From the NCBI GenBank assembly GCA_030667205.1, contig DAOUWH010000011.1, positions 1-13,305 of the forward strand: a DNA stretch of 13,305 nt, read 5' to 3'. Within the stretch, counting starts at the first letter, position 1; the number at the start of each line of letters is the position of its first letter. The stretch is from Nitrospirota bacterium. Lineage in GTDB: Bacteria > Nitrospirota > Thermodesulfovibrionia > Thermodesulfovibrionales > JdFR-86. A program made the position numbers and the translations under genes. Below, one piece after another: positions 7,330 through 13,305 of the stretch. The notes under the pieces were generated by a model. It was not told where the DNA came from and searched no databases. It saw nothing but the letters and a program-made list of their open reading frames with translations.

Positions 7330-8220
7330 GTGAGACGACACATTGTTTTGTTATTGGCTGTCTTTTTAGTATTTTCCGTGGGTTGCCAGAAAAAGCCCGC
7401 CGCCGTGGTCAACGGGGCGGAAATATCTCAAAACGCCTTAAAGTGGCATCTTAACGAAAGGATCAAGGGGCACAAGGCCCGCGGTACGGTCATTAACGAG
7501 CCGGCCCTCAGGGATGCGGTGCTTGACCAGCTTATCTCGGACAAACTGGTATTGCAGGGCGCAACGAAAAAGGGTATCACCGTCTCCAAGGAGGATGTCA
7601 ACGCCGAAATGGACCGCATCAGACAGAGGATGGGCCAGGAGGCCTTCACCAAGAGCCTCAGGGAAAGCTCTCTCAGCGTCGATGCGTTCAGGGATATTGT
7701 GAGGGAAAATCTTGTAGTCCGGAAATTCGGCCTCTCCCTCGCCGATGAGGAAGGCATAACAGATGAAGAGATAACGGAATTTTACAAGACAAACCCCACA
7801 CCGTTTCTCGTTCCGGAATCCGTACACCTGAGGTTCATCCAGACCACTACCGAAGAGCAGGCCGAGGAGATAGTAAAAGAGCTGAAGGAGGGGAAAACCG
7901 GCTTCGACGCGCTGGCCGACAGACTCTCCGAGGAAAAACAGGCCACTGTCAGCGACTACAGCTGGGCCAACCCCGATTTCTTCAGGCCCGAGATAGCCCT
8001 GCCGCTTAAGGAAATAAAAGAAGGTGAGTATTGCGGACCCTACGGGGCAGCGAAAGGGTATTTCATGTTCCGCATAAAGGAGAGGGAGCATGAGAGGGCA
8101 AAGACCCTCGATGAGGCCAGCGCCGAGATAACGGCAATGCTCATCAGTAAGAAACGGCAGGCCATGTTGACCCACTTGATTGCGGAGATGCAGAAGACCG
8201 CCAAGATAGTCAGAAATTAG
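7330..8220 (+). CDS. Predicted lipoprotein of the SurA/parvulin peptidyl-prolyl isomerase family (degenerate PPIase domain)
   Basis: This is an exported folding factor of 296 residues. I chose GTG at 7330 because AAAGGAGG (7317-7324) sits 5 bases upstream and the signal peptide then begins with MRRH; an in-frame ATG at 7312 lies inside the hypE end and has no good site. A hydrophobic stretch runs to SVGC, with Cys19 as the probable lipidation site, so the mature protein should be membrane-anchored. Next come a SurA-like N-terminal segment (AAVVNGAEIS, then helical to about residue 150) and a parvulin-like region (about 165-260). That region looks degenerate: the usual histidine motifs are replaced by VHLRFIQ and GYFMFRIKE, so chaperone activity is more likely than isomerase activity. 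It follows hypE by 11 bases and precedes a related secreted protein by 3, suggesting a duplicated pair. Confidence 0.85.
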   Translation: MRRHIVLLLAVFLVFSVGCQKKPAAVVNGAEISQNALKWHLNERIKGHKARGTVINEPALRDAVLDQLISDKLVLQGATKKGITVSKEDVNAEMDRIRQRMGQEAFTKSLRESSLSVDAFRDIVRENLVVRKFGLSLADEEGITDEEITEFYKTNPTPFLVPESVHLRFIQTTTEEQAEEIVKELKEGKTGFDALADRLSEEKQATVSDYSWANPDFFRPEIALPLKEIKEGEYCGPYGAAKGYFMFRIKEREHERAKTLDEASAEITAMLISKKRQAMLTHLIAEMQKTAKIVRN

Positions 8221-8223
8221 CCT

Positions 8224-9117
8224 ATGAAAATCCTGAAGTCACTGATTACAATCGCATTGCTCGCGGCAGTTTGCGCCTCCGGGGCCGGGGCCGCCGGGAT
8301 AATGCTCGACAGGGTCGTGGCCGTGGTAAACGACGAGGCCATAACATGGGGCGAACTCTACAAAGCCATGGAGTTCGAGATGGCCAAGGAGATGAAATCA
8401 CTCAGCGTCGAGCAGAAAAAGGCCATCTTCGAGGAAAACGAGGCCCTGTTCCTCGAGAACATGATTAACACAAAACTCCATCTCCAGGAGGCCCGAAAAC
8501 TCGGCATTACGGTTGGCGAGCGCGACATAGACGCCGCAGTGCAGGGTATAAAGAAAAAGTACCAGATGGGCGACGAAGAGTACGCAAAGATCGTCAGGGA
8601 CGAAGGCTTTACCATGGAAGAGTACCGTGAAAGGATTGGCGAGCAGATAATTACCGGAAGGCTCCTGGAAATGGAGGTCAGAAGCAAAATAGTCATCACG
8701 GACGAGGACCTGCAAGGCGCCCCCTCCGGAGACGCGTTCTACAGGCTAAGCCAGATTTTTTTAAAGGACACGCCGGACGCGCAGGACAGGGCCGATGCCG
8801 TAATGGCCGAGCTTGAGGCCGGGGCGGATTTTAAAGAGCTTGTCTTAAAACACTCCGAGGGCCCTCTGGCCTCCGCCGGCGGCGACCTGGGCTTCGTCCA
8901 GAAGAGCAAGATGGTCGGTGAGTTCGCATCCGCGCTCGAGGGCCTCTCCCCGGGCCAGTTCAGCCAACCCTTCAGGACGGCAAAGGGCTTGCACATAATC
9001 AAGTTCGAACAAACAAGGGGAATACGGGAAGTGTTGTCCGAGGAGCGCTTCAGCGACGCATATGTCGACTGGCTCAGAAGCCTCCGCGAGATGGCCTTCA
9101 TCGAGATAAGGCTTTAG
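8224..9117 (+). CDS. Periplasmic SurA-like chaperone / PpiC-type peptidyl-prolyl isomerase
   Basis: Likely a periplasmic chaperone for outer-membrane or secreted proteins. The 297 residues begin with a clear signal peptide cleaved near ASGAGA (about residue 23). A SurA N-terminal domain follows (LDRVVAVVNDEAITWGEL, 28-45, then a long helical part to about 160), with one parvulin domain at about 172-262 containing ADFKELVLKHSEGPLASAGGDLGF in two halves and GLHIIKFE. The C-terminal helix closes the SurA fold. E. coli SurA has two parvulin domains; this protein has one, as in many shorter homologues. The usual HIL histidine at the domain start is Gln (LSQIFL), while His257 is kept, so isomerase activity is uncertain. 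No obvious ribosome-binding site precedes the ATG, which lies 3 bases after the previous stop. It is last in the hypF run. Confidence 0.88.
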   Translation: MKILKSLITIALLAAVCASGAGAAGIMLDRVVAVVNDEAITWGELYKAMEFEMAKEMKSLSVEQKKAIFEENEALFLENMINTKLHLQEARKLGITVGERDIDAAVQGIKKKYQMGDEEYAKIVRDEGFTMEEYRERIGEQIITGRLLEMEVRSKIVITDEDLQGAPSGDAFYRLSQIFLKDTPDAQDRADAVMAELEAGADFKELVLKHSEGPLASAGGDLGFVQKSKMVGEFASALEGLSPGQFSQPFRTAKGLHIIKFEQTRGIREVLSEERFSDAYVDWLRSLREMAFIEIRL

Positions 9118-9157
9118 AGAGAGCCGGCAGGGGCCGGGCAATTCCTCTCCCTCAAAC

Positions 9158-9193
9158 AAAAAGCAGGGGCTTTTAAAAAAACCCCTGCTTTTT
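9158..9193. terminator. Bidirectional intrinsic terminator
   Basis: A perfect 12-bp stem (AAAAAGCAGGGG, 9158-9169, with CCCCTGCTTTTT, 9182-9193) encloses a 12-base AT-rich loop. The A-run on the left and T-run on the right make it work on either strand: it ends the hypF-to-SurA run on the plus strand and the cytochrome gene on the minus strand, whose stops lie 40 and 35 bases away. Confidence 0.9.
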
Positions 9194-9228
9194 AATTTCT
9201 TATCAGTTCCTTTAACAAAAGGCCCTGC

Positions 9229-9534
9229 TTACTTCTTATGACAGGATGTGCAGGTCTTCGAAGGCTTGCCTTCCTCGCCGGTATGGCATGCATGGCAAAG
9301 CTCACCATCGTTGTGCGGCATGGTGACCTTTGTAACGCCAGCCTTCATCGGGAAGAGTTTCGGGTGGCAGTCCATGCACTTGTTGCCTGCGTCAGCGTGC
9401 GTCTTGCCGTCAAAGACTACCTTGCCCATCGGGCCGCCTGCGTACTCAGTGGTCTTGTCCGGAGTGGTTGCCAGTGCGGAGCCTACGAATGCGAGCACTG
9501 CGAGGATCGTAATGAGGGTTGCGGCTTTCTTCAT
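9229..9534 (-). CDS. Secreted triheme c-type cytochrome (cytochrome c3/c7 family)
   Basis: This is a small periplasmic electron carrier. The 101-residue precursor has a Sec signal peptide ending near ALA at residue 22, leaving a lysine-rich mature protein of about 79 residues. Three heme-binding motifs are present: CMDCH (53-57), CHACH (80-84) and CTSCH (95-99). The only other histidines are His46, His74 and His81, so there are exactly six, enough for three bis-histidine hemes. Size and motif layout fit triheme c7-like proteins such as the PpcA type of metal reducers; the GGPMGKVVFDGK start is typical of related small multiheme cytochromes. The ATG is preceded by AAAGGGGGTG. It is a single-gene unit with its own promoter (9619-9648) and terminator. 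Its redox partner is not in the window. Confidence 0.93.
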   Translation of the reverse strand: MKKAATLITILAVLAFVGSALATTPDKTTEYAGGPMGKVVFDGKTHADAGNKCMDCHPKLFPMKAGVTKVTMPHNDGELCHACHTGEEGKPSKTCTSCHKK

Positions 9535-9577
9535 ATTTTCACCCCCTTTCGTGAATTATTTTAAACCGGATAACCAA

Positions 9578-9595
9578 CCGGCCATAACGGGCCGG
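9578..9595. promoter_or_regulatory. Palindrome in the cytochrome leader
   Basis: CCGGCC and GGCCGG pair perfectly around a 6-base loop (ATAACG on the plus strand). The hairpin lies about 17-34 bases into the predicted cytochrome transcript, and further CCGG units follow at 9566-9569. It could stabilise the RNA, modulate translation or be a protein-binding site; the sequence does not decide. The leader shows no recognisable riboswitch core. Confidence 0.5.
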
Positions 9596-9618
9596 AAAGT
9601 GGCTTAAATTCTCGGTTA

Positions 9619-9648
9619 ACTATAATCCAAACTTCAGGTTAGTGTCAA
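9619..9648 (-). promoter_or_regulatory. Predicted sigma70-type promoter of the cytochrome gene
   Basis: On the minus strand a perfect TTGACA (-35, 9643-9648) is followed after 18 bases by TATAGT (-10, 9619-9624, 5 of 6 consensus). The start point would lie near 9612, giving a leader of about 78 bases. This is the best promoter match in the window and suggests high basal expression. Confidence 0.7.
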
Positions 9649-9681
9649 GGCAAAAAGAGCTTTCCTAAAGATTGCGCCGGG

Positions 9682-10761
9682 TTATGCCTGGGGGCGGCCA
9701 TAACTTCGTGGCAGGAGTCCCATCTCCTTGAGCGCCTGCCGGAATTCCTCCCTGCGGCCCTGCCAGTTAAACCCCCTTGCGTACTCAAGGCACCTTAAGG
9801 TCATCTTCCCGTAAAGCTCCGGGTCCTTCAGGAGACTCCGAACCTTCAGCGCTGCATCCCCGGGGCCCGAGGCAAGGAGGCCGGTCTCGCCGTCCTGAAT
9901 CGAGTCCCTCAGGCCGTGCACGTCGTAGCCCACCGCAGGGGTGCCCTGCGAGGCCGCCTCGATGACGTTAATCCCGAAACCCTCCCTTACGCCCGGCACC
10001 ACTATTATGTGCGCGCGCCTCAGGAGCTCGAACTTCCGCTCCTCCTCCACATAACCGAAAAAGGTCACGTCCTCGTCAGCCTGGGCCTTGTCCTTAAGTT
10101 CAGACTCAAGGGGTCCCGAGCCCACCATCCAGAGCCGGGCCGCGGGAATTTCGGTCTTTACGTGCCGGAATATCTCGAGCGCGCCGAGGGGGTTTTTTGT
10201 AGGGGCGAACCTGCCAAGGAACATTATCGTAGGGTGCTCTTCCTTTTCGGGCACCGAGGGAAGGACCGGGTTCGATAGGGCGTTCATCACTATCCTTACG
10301 TCCCTGAAACCCAGTTCCCTGAGGTCCTGTTTTGTGGAGTCCGAGACCGTAACGGCGGGCCTCTTCCTGTAGCACCTAAGAAGGAGCGGCTCAATGATAT
10401 AGGGAATTATCCCCAGGGGGCCCAGCCCCCTGAACCAGAACTCCCTGTAAAGCTGGTGTATGAGTATCATGCTCCGGGGCAGGAGGAAGCCGAAAAATCC
10501 CAGGCCGTTGTACTCGTCGATGATAAGGCCGTAGTCCTTCCTGTGCCTCAGGGCGTGGAGAAAACCCTTGAAGTGGACCGTAAATTCGCTACCCGCCCTC
10601 AGGTGGCGGACGCCGTCAATAACCTCTTCCTCTGAAGAGCCTTTAAAGCGGCTCGAAAACACCGTTACCTCACAGCCCCCCTCCAGGAGACCCTTTGCGA
10701 CCTCGTGCGTGTACCCCTCCGCGCCCCCGCCAAGGGGGTTTTTGATGTCGCGCCTGTTCAT
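9682..10761 (-). CDS. Glycosyltransferase family 4 (GT-B fold); true start probably a few codons upstream
   Basis: This enzyme transfers a sugar from a nucleotide-sugar donor, probably in surface glycan or glycoprotein assembly at the cytoplasmic membrane. From the first ATG it has 359 residues: NRRDIKNPLGGGAEGYTHEV at 2-21 (acceptor side, including the Gly-rich donor loop), SVPEKEEHPTIMFLGRFAPTKNP around 170-190 opening the donor domain, and the retaining-GT4 motif REGFGINVIE near 260-270 with its EX7E glutamates. This ATG removes the first beta strand usual in the family. In frame upstream the DNA reads IKVLI before the Met, and an AUA at 10774-10776, overlapping the stop of the preceding gene, has a perfect AAGGAGG (10784-10790) 7 bases away. 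The real start may be that AUA, giving 364 residues. Sugar and acceptor are unknown. Confidence 0.9.
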   Translation of the reverse strand: MNRRDIKNPLGGGAEGYTHEVAKGLLEGGCEVTVFSSRFKGSSEEEVIDGVRHLRAGSEFTVHFKGFLHALRHRKDYGLIIDEYNGLGFFGFLLPRSMILIHQLYREFWFRGLGPLGIIPYIIEPLLLRCYRKRPAVTVSDSTKQDLRELGFRDVRIVMNALSNPVLPSVPEKEEHPTIMFLGRFAPTKNPLGALEIFRHVKTEIPAARLWMVGSGPLESELKDKAQADEDVTFFGYVEEERKFELLRRAHIIVVPGVREGFGINVIEAASQGTPAVGYDVHGLRDSIQDGETGLLASGPGDAALKVRSLLKDPELYGKMTLRCLEYARGFNWQGRREEFRQALKEMGLLPRSYGRPQA

Positions 10762-10772
10762 TATCAGGACTT

Positions 10773-12497
10773 TTATTTCGATGCCTCCTTCATAAGCCTC
10801 GCGGCAAAGGCCCTGAGCTCCGGGTCCCGCGCAAGCTTATATGCGCCTCTGGCATAAACCCCCGCCTTTTGTTTGTCCCCGAGCCTGAGGTGCGCAAGGG
10901 CCAGCCCCGCAAGCGACCTCGGGCTCTGCCTGAATTTCAAGGCACCCTCGAAGGCCCACTTCGCCCGCTCGGGCCTCCCGGTATCGAGATACAGGAAGCC
11001 CAGCGCGGTAAATGAAAACTCATAACCCGCATATTGCAGCGATTGCAGGAAATAGCCCTCGGCACGCCAGAGGTCGCCCTCCTCCCTGTATATGCTGCCA
11101 AGGGTATATGCCGTCTGTGCAAACTCCGCGGGCATGCCTTTCCTCTTTCCGAGCCCCTCGATGAGAATATCTTTGGCCCTCTGCCTGTTGCCCTTTTCAA
11201 ACTCGATGGAGGCGAGGTTCGTATGCGCGGAGACATACTCGGGGTTAGTCTTTATCGCGTACCCCCAGAAGGCCTCCTCGGAGCGCCACGCCTGATAGAA
11301 ATAAACCGCTCCGAGCACGCTGTAGGCAACGAGCACGAATACTGCCGCGGGCATTACGAGAGACTTAAGCCTTTCTTTTCCAGAGGCGGCCATGACAGCC
11401 CACGCCCCGACAAAGGCCACCGCGACCGACGGGGCGTAGATGTAGCGCTCTGCGGTGATTGCGATATTGGCGGCAACGGTCGGCACAAAGAGATAGGGCG
11501 CCGAGACCCCCACAAACCACAGCGCAGAGTACGCGATTACCCGCTTTCTAAACACAATGCCCGCGATAAGCCACAGAACTGCCATGGCAGCAAAGGCATA
11601 GAGCACCGGGGCGCTTCCGAACTCCTTTATAAAAGGCATATGGGGGTAAGGAACAAGCAGGCTCTTCATAAAGAAACCAAGGCTTTTTAAAATAGCCTCA
11701 GGGCCTGCCGCCGCGCCCGGGGCGCCCGGGGCGGCCTGGGCAACCTCCCTGACAACCGCCGGAGCGATGCCCAAAACGAGCCCCCGCTTCAGAAAGACAA
11801 GCACCGCGGCATGTGGCAGGGCCCACAGGTATCCCTTCTTTCTGAGCACAAACTCCGTAAGCGGATATGCAAGCACAAAAGAGATTGCCGATTCCTTGCT
11901 GAGCAGGGCGAAATAAAAGGCAAGCGCGGAAGCCACAAGAAGCGCATAATTTTTAGGCCCCCTTAGTGCGGAGTCCCTGAACCATATATAGCACATCAGG
12001 CTAAGGAGCGCCCAAAACGTATAGAACACGTCCGTGCCCCCCAGGGTGACAAACGTCAGGCTTTCCACATGGATGGGGTGGAGGCCGAACAGAAGGCTCC
12101 CGATTAGCGGAGCCACCGGTACCTCTGGAGCCACTGGCTCTTTACCTTCGAGATCGGGGCCTTCATCCCGCACGGGAGTAAAGATTCTCCTTAGGAGCAG
12201 AAACACAAGCAGCGTCGTGCCGCTGTGCAGAAGGAGGTTGAATACGTGGTACGGAAGCGGCGCCGCGCCAAAGGCCTTATATATCAAAAGAAGGAAAAAG
12301 ACATGTATGCTCCTTGGAGCGCCCGGCAGATAGTGGGTGCTTGCGCTGAACACCGAGAGGGGGTCCTCCGCAAGCACCTTTACCTGGTGGCCGAAGAACA
12401 CGACATTGTCGTCGTAGTAAAACGTCCCCAGCAGGGTCGGAGAATATGCTATAAACGGGACAATAAAGGCCAGTATATAGGGCAGCTTCTTACCCAT
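10773..12497 (-). CDS. TMTC-like polytopic membrane protein with C-terminal TPR repeats (putative GT-C-type glycosyltransferase)
   Basis: The 574-residue protein resembles the TMTC family (O-mannosyltransferase-like, TPR-bearing). The first membrane helix is followed by a loop with FYYDDNVVF (26-34), whose DD is typical of GT-C catalytic loops. FGLHPIHVESLTFV (137-150), LLSKESAI (198-205) and ERYIYAPSVAV (350-360) match conserved TMTC stretches. About ten membrane helices extend to residue 400. Residues 410-574 form three to four TPR-like helical repeats (for example 423-455, 462-490, 496-522 and 530-556), presumably outside the membrane. An Ala/Gly/Pro-rich segment (256-266) looks like a low-complexity loop insertion. 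The ATG overlaps the upstream glycosyltransferase stop by 8 bases, and its own stop overlaps the region where the next glycosyltransferase starts. A lipid-linked sugar donor and a protein or glycan acceptor are inferred, not shown. Confidence 0.85.
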   Translation of the reverse strand: MGKKLPYILAFIVPFIAYSPTLLGTFYYDDNVVFFGHQVKVLAEDPLSVFSASTHYLPGAPRSIHVFFLLLIYKAFGAAPLPYHVFNLLLHSGTTLLVFLLLRRIFTPVRDEGPDLEGKEPVAPEVPVAPLIGSLLFGLHPIHVESLTFVTLGGTDVFYTFWALLSLMCYIWFRDSALRGPKNYALLVASALAFYFALLSKESAISFVLAYPLTEFVLRKKGYLWALPHAAVLVFLKRGLVLGIAPAVVREVAQAAPGAPGAAAGPEAILKSLGFFMKSLLVPYPHMPFIKEFGSAPVLYAFAAMAVLWLIAGIVFRKRVIAYSALWFVGVSAPYLFVPTVAANIAITAERYIYAPSVAVAFVGAWAVMAASGKERLKSLVMPAAVFVLVAYSVLGAVYFYQAWRSEEAFWGYAIKTNPEYVSAHTNLASIEFEKGNRQRAKDILIEGLGKRKGMPAEFAQTAYTLGSIYREEGDLWRAEGYFLQSLQYAGYEFSFTALGFLYLDTGRPERAKWAFEGALKFRQSPRSLAGLALAHLRLGDKQKAGVYARGAYKLARDPELRAFAARLMKEASK

Positions 12498-13305
12498 TGC
12501 CCCTTAGCGCCTGCAGCAGGAATCCCTCGTACCGGTCGGCTATCTCGTTCCACGTAAAGTCTTTTGCGTAATGTCTTGCCTTCTCGCCCATCCCGGCCCG
12601 AAGGTCTTTATTTTCCATAAGGTATTTTATCTTTCCCGCGAGGTCCTTTGCATCTTCGCGCCTGCAAGAAAGCCCAAAGCCCCCCTCTACGACATACGCA
12701 AGTTCCGGGATGTCGCTTACGATGACCGGCTTTCCGAAGGCCGCGGCCTCCAGTACGACAATACCCTGCGCCTCGAACCTCGACGGAAACAAAAGGGCGG
12801 TACAGTCTTTGAGGACGTCTCTTTTGTCTTTTCCTTCCACAAAGCCGAGCATCTCTATCCTGTTGTTCTTCTCAAGCGACGCAAGTTTTCTGACCTTCGC
12901 CTCGTCCTTGCCCTTGCCGGCAATCTTTACATGGACTCCCCGGAGCATCCCAAGAGCATCGAAAAGAATGTCAAGCCCCTTTGAATCCATCTCGAGCCTG
13001 CCCATAAAGAGGAGGTAGCCCCCGTCATCGCCCTCGCCACCCTCGACCGAGAGGTAGCTCTCGTCAAACCCGTGCGATATCACCGGGGCCTCGGGGCCGA
13101 GGCCGTACTTTAGCCTGCTTTGCTCCGATACGACGGTGACGTTTTTAAAAGAGCCGGCATAGTACCTCTCTACAAGATAAAAAGGCAGGCCGAAGACAAG
13201 ATACTTCCTCAGGATGTGAAGCCCCTCTTTCTGGTGAAGTTGCAGCACCGCGTCCTTACGGACGCAATGAGAGAAGATGGGGTTATAGGGGGCAAAATCC
13301 TCGAC
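12490..13305 (-). CDS. Glycosyltransferase family 4, 5'-truncated by window edge
   Basis: The frame stays open to the right edge, so only the last 271 residues are visible. A GTG at 13246-13248 is not the start: the 19 codons upstream encode VEDFAPYNPIFSHC and join smoothly to LQLHQKEGLHILRKYLVFG, a conserved stretch of the acceptor domain. Further on are FKNVTVVSEQSRLKYG, the donor-domain opening GGYLLFMGRLEMDSKGLDIL, and the EX7E motif EAQGIVVLE followed by AAAFGKPVIVSDIPEL. This is a retaining GT-B enzyme, related to the GT4 gene at 9682-10761 but clearly divergent. Its stop overlaps the TMTC-like gene start by 8 bases, so the cluster is read as one unit. Donor and acceptor are unknown. 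Confidence 0.92.
   Translation of the reverse strand, partial: VEDFAPYNPIFSHCVRKDAVLQLHQKEGLHILRKYLVFGLPFYLVERYYAGSFKNVTVVSEQSRLKYGLGPEAPVISHGFDESYLSVEGGEGDDGGYLLFMGRLEMDSKGLDILFDALGMLRGVHVKIAGKGKDEAKVRKLASLEKNNRIEMLGFVEGKDKRDVLKDCTALLFPSRFEAQGIVVLEAAAFGKPVIVSDIPELAYVVEGGFGLSCRREDAKDLAGKIKYLMENKDLRAGMGEKARHYAKDFTWNEIADRYEGFLLQALRGNG

Noticed and set aside
7312..7330. ATG at 7312 as start of the lipoprotein gene
   Set aside because: It overlaps the hypE end and lacks a ribosome-binding site; GTG at 7330 has AAAGGAGG 5 bases upstream and yields a proper signal peptide.
7438..8175. Long minus-strand open frame (245 codons) opposite the lipoprotein gene
   Set aside because: Antisense to a supported gene with a strong ribosome-binding site; no recognisable domain.
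9535..9618. Cyclic-di-GMP or other riboswitch in the cytochrome leader
   Set aside because: Such switches often precede cytochrome genes, but no GEMM core or other recognisable aptamer is present; only a simple palindrome.
9660..9670. Possible terminator after the GT4 gene (CTTT/AAAG stem then a T-run on the minus strand)
   Set aside because: Only a 4-bp AT-rich stem with a 3-base loop; too weak to call, and it overlaps the cytochrome promoter region.
11034..11690. Plus-strand open frame (218 codons) inside the TMTC-like gene
   Set aside because: Charged, low-complexity translation with no motifs, antisense to a gene with conserved TMTC stretches.
13246..13248. GTG as the start of the right-edge glycosyltransferase
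   Set aside because: The frame continues upstream with conserved GT4 sequence to the window edge, so the gene is truncated by the window.

Overview
The window is GC-rich, gene-dense bacterial DNA with no stretch above 300 bases lacking a gene. It points to a Gram-negative, probably anaerobic or facultatively respiratory bacterium. Signs are secreted SurA-type chaperones, a lipoprotein, a periplasmic triheme c-type cytochrome and maturation genes for a [NiFe] hydrogenase. Frequent AGG (Arg) and ATA (Ile) codons and the gene set fit Desulfobacterota- or Nitrospirota-like lineages. That placement is inference; no rRNA or marker gene lies in the window. Both window edges cut through genes.

Layout. 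(1) 1-1368, plus strand: the 3' part of an ABC ATPase and its ABC-3 permease, a zinc/manganese-type uptake system (ZnuCB-like), overlapping by one base. (2) 1377-2758, minus strand: mtnP then apt, a salvage pair in which MTA phosphorylase releases adenine and APT converts it to AMP. apt converges with the permease gene across 8 bases. (3) 2759-2937: a divergent promoter region. (4) 2938-9117, plus strand: a tight five-gene run, hypF-hypD-hypE followed by two secreted peptidyl-prolyl isomerase/SurA-type chaperones, the first a predicted lipoprotein. It ends at a strong bidirectional terminator (9158-9193). (5) 9229-9534, minus strand: a small secreted triheme cytochrome with its own good sigma70-type promoter (9619-9648) and a palindromic leader. 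(6) 9682-13305, minus strand: an overlapping cluster of a GT4 glycosyltransferase (cut by the right edge), a TMTC-like multi-spanning protein with C-terminal TPRs, and a second GT4 glycosyltransferase, probably for surface glycan or glycoprotein synthesis.

How the genes work together. HypF makes carbamoyl-AMP and carbamoylates the C-terminal Cys of HypE. HypE dehydrates this to a thiocyanate, and HypD (with HypC) receives the cyanide on iron. HypC, HypA, HypB and any hydrogenase subunit are absent here, so they must lie elsewhere. The joining of hyp genes to envelope chaperones is unusual and could reflect coupled expression or simple read-through.

Most notable observations: a probable AUA start codon for the downstream GT4 gene; a hyp operon without hypC fused to envelope chaperones; a tight palindrome inside the extreme 5' end of hypF; a Cys/His tail on the ABC ATPase; and a triheme cytochrome with exactly six histidines. 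I found no convincing wholly new system, CRISPR array, tRNA, rRNA or insertion sequence.
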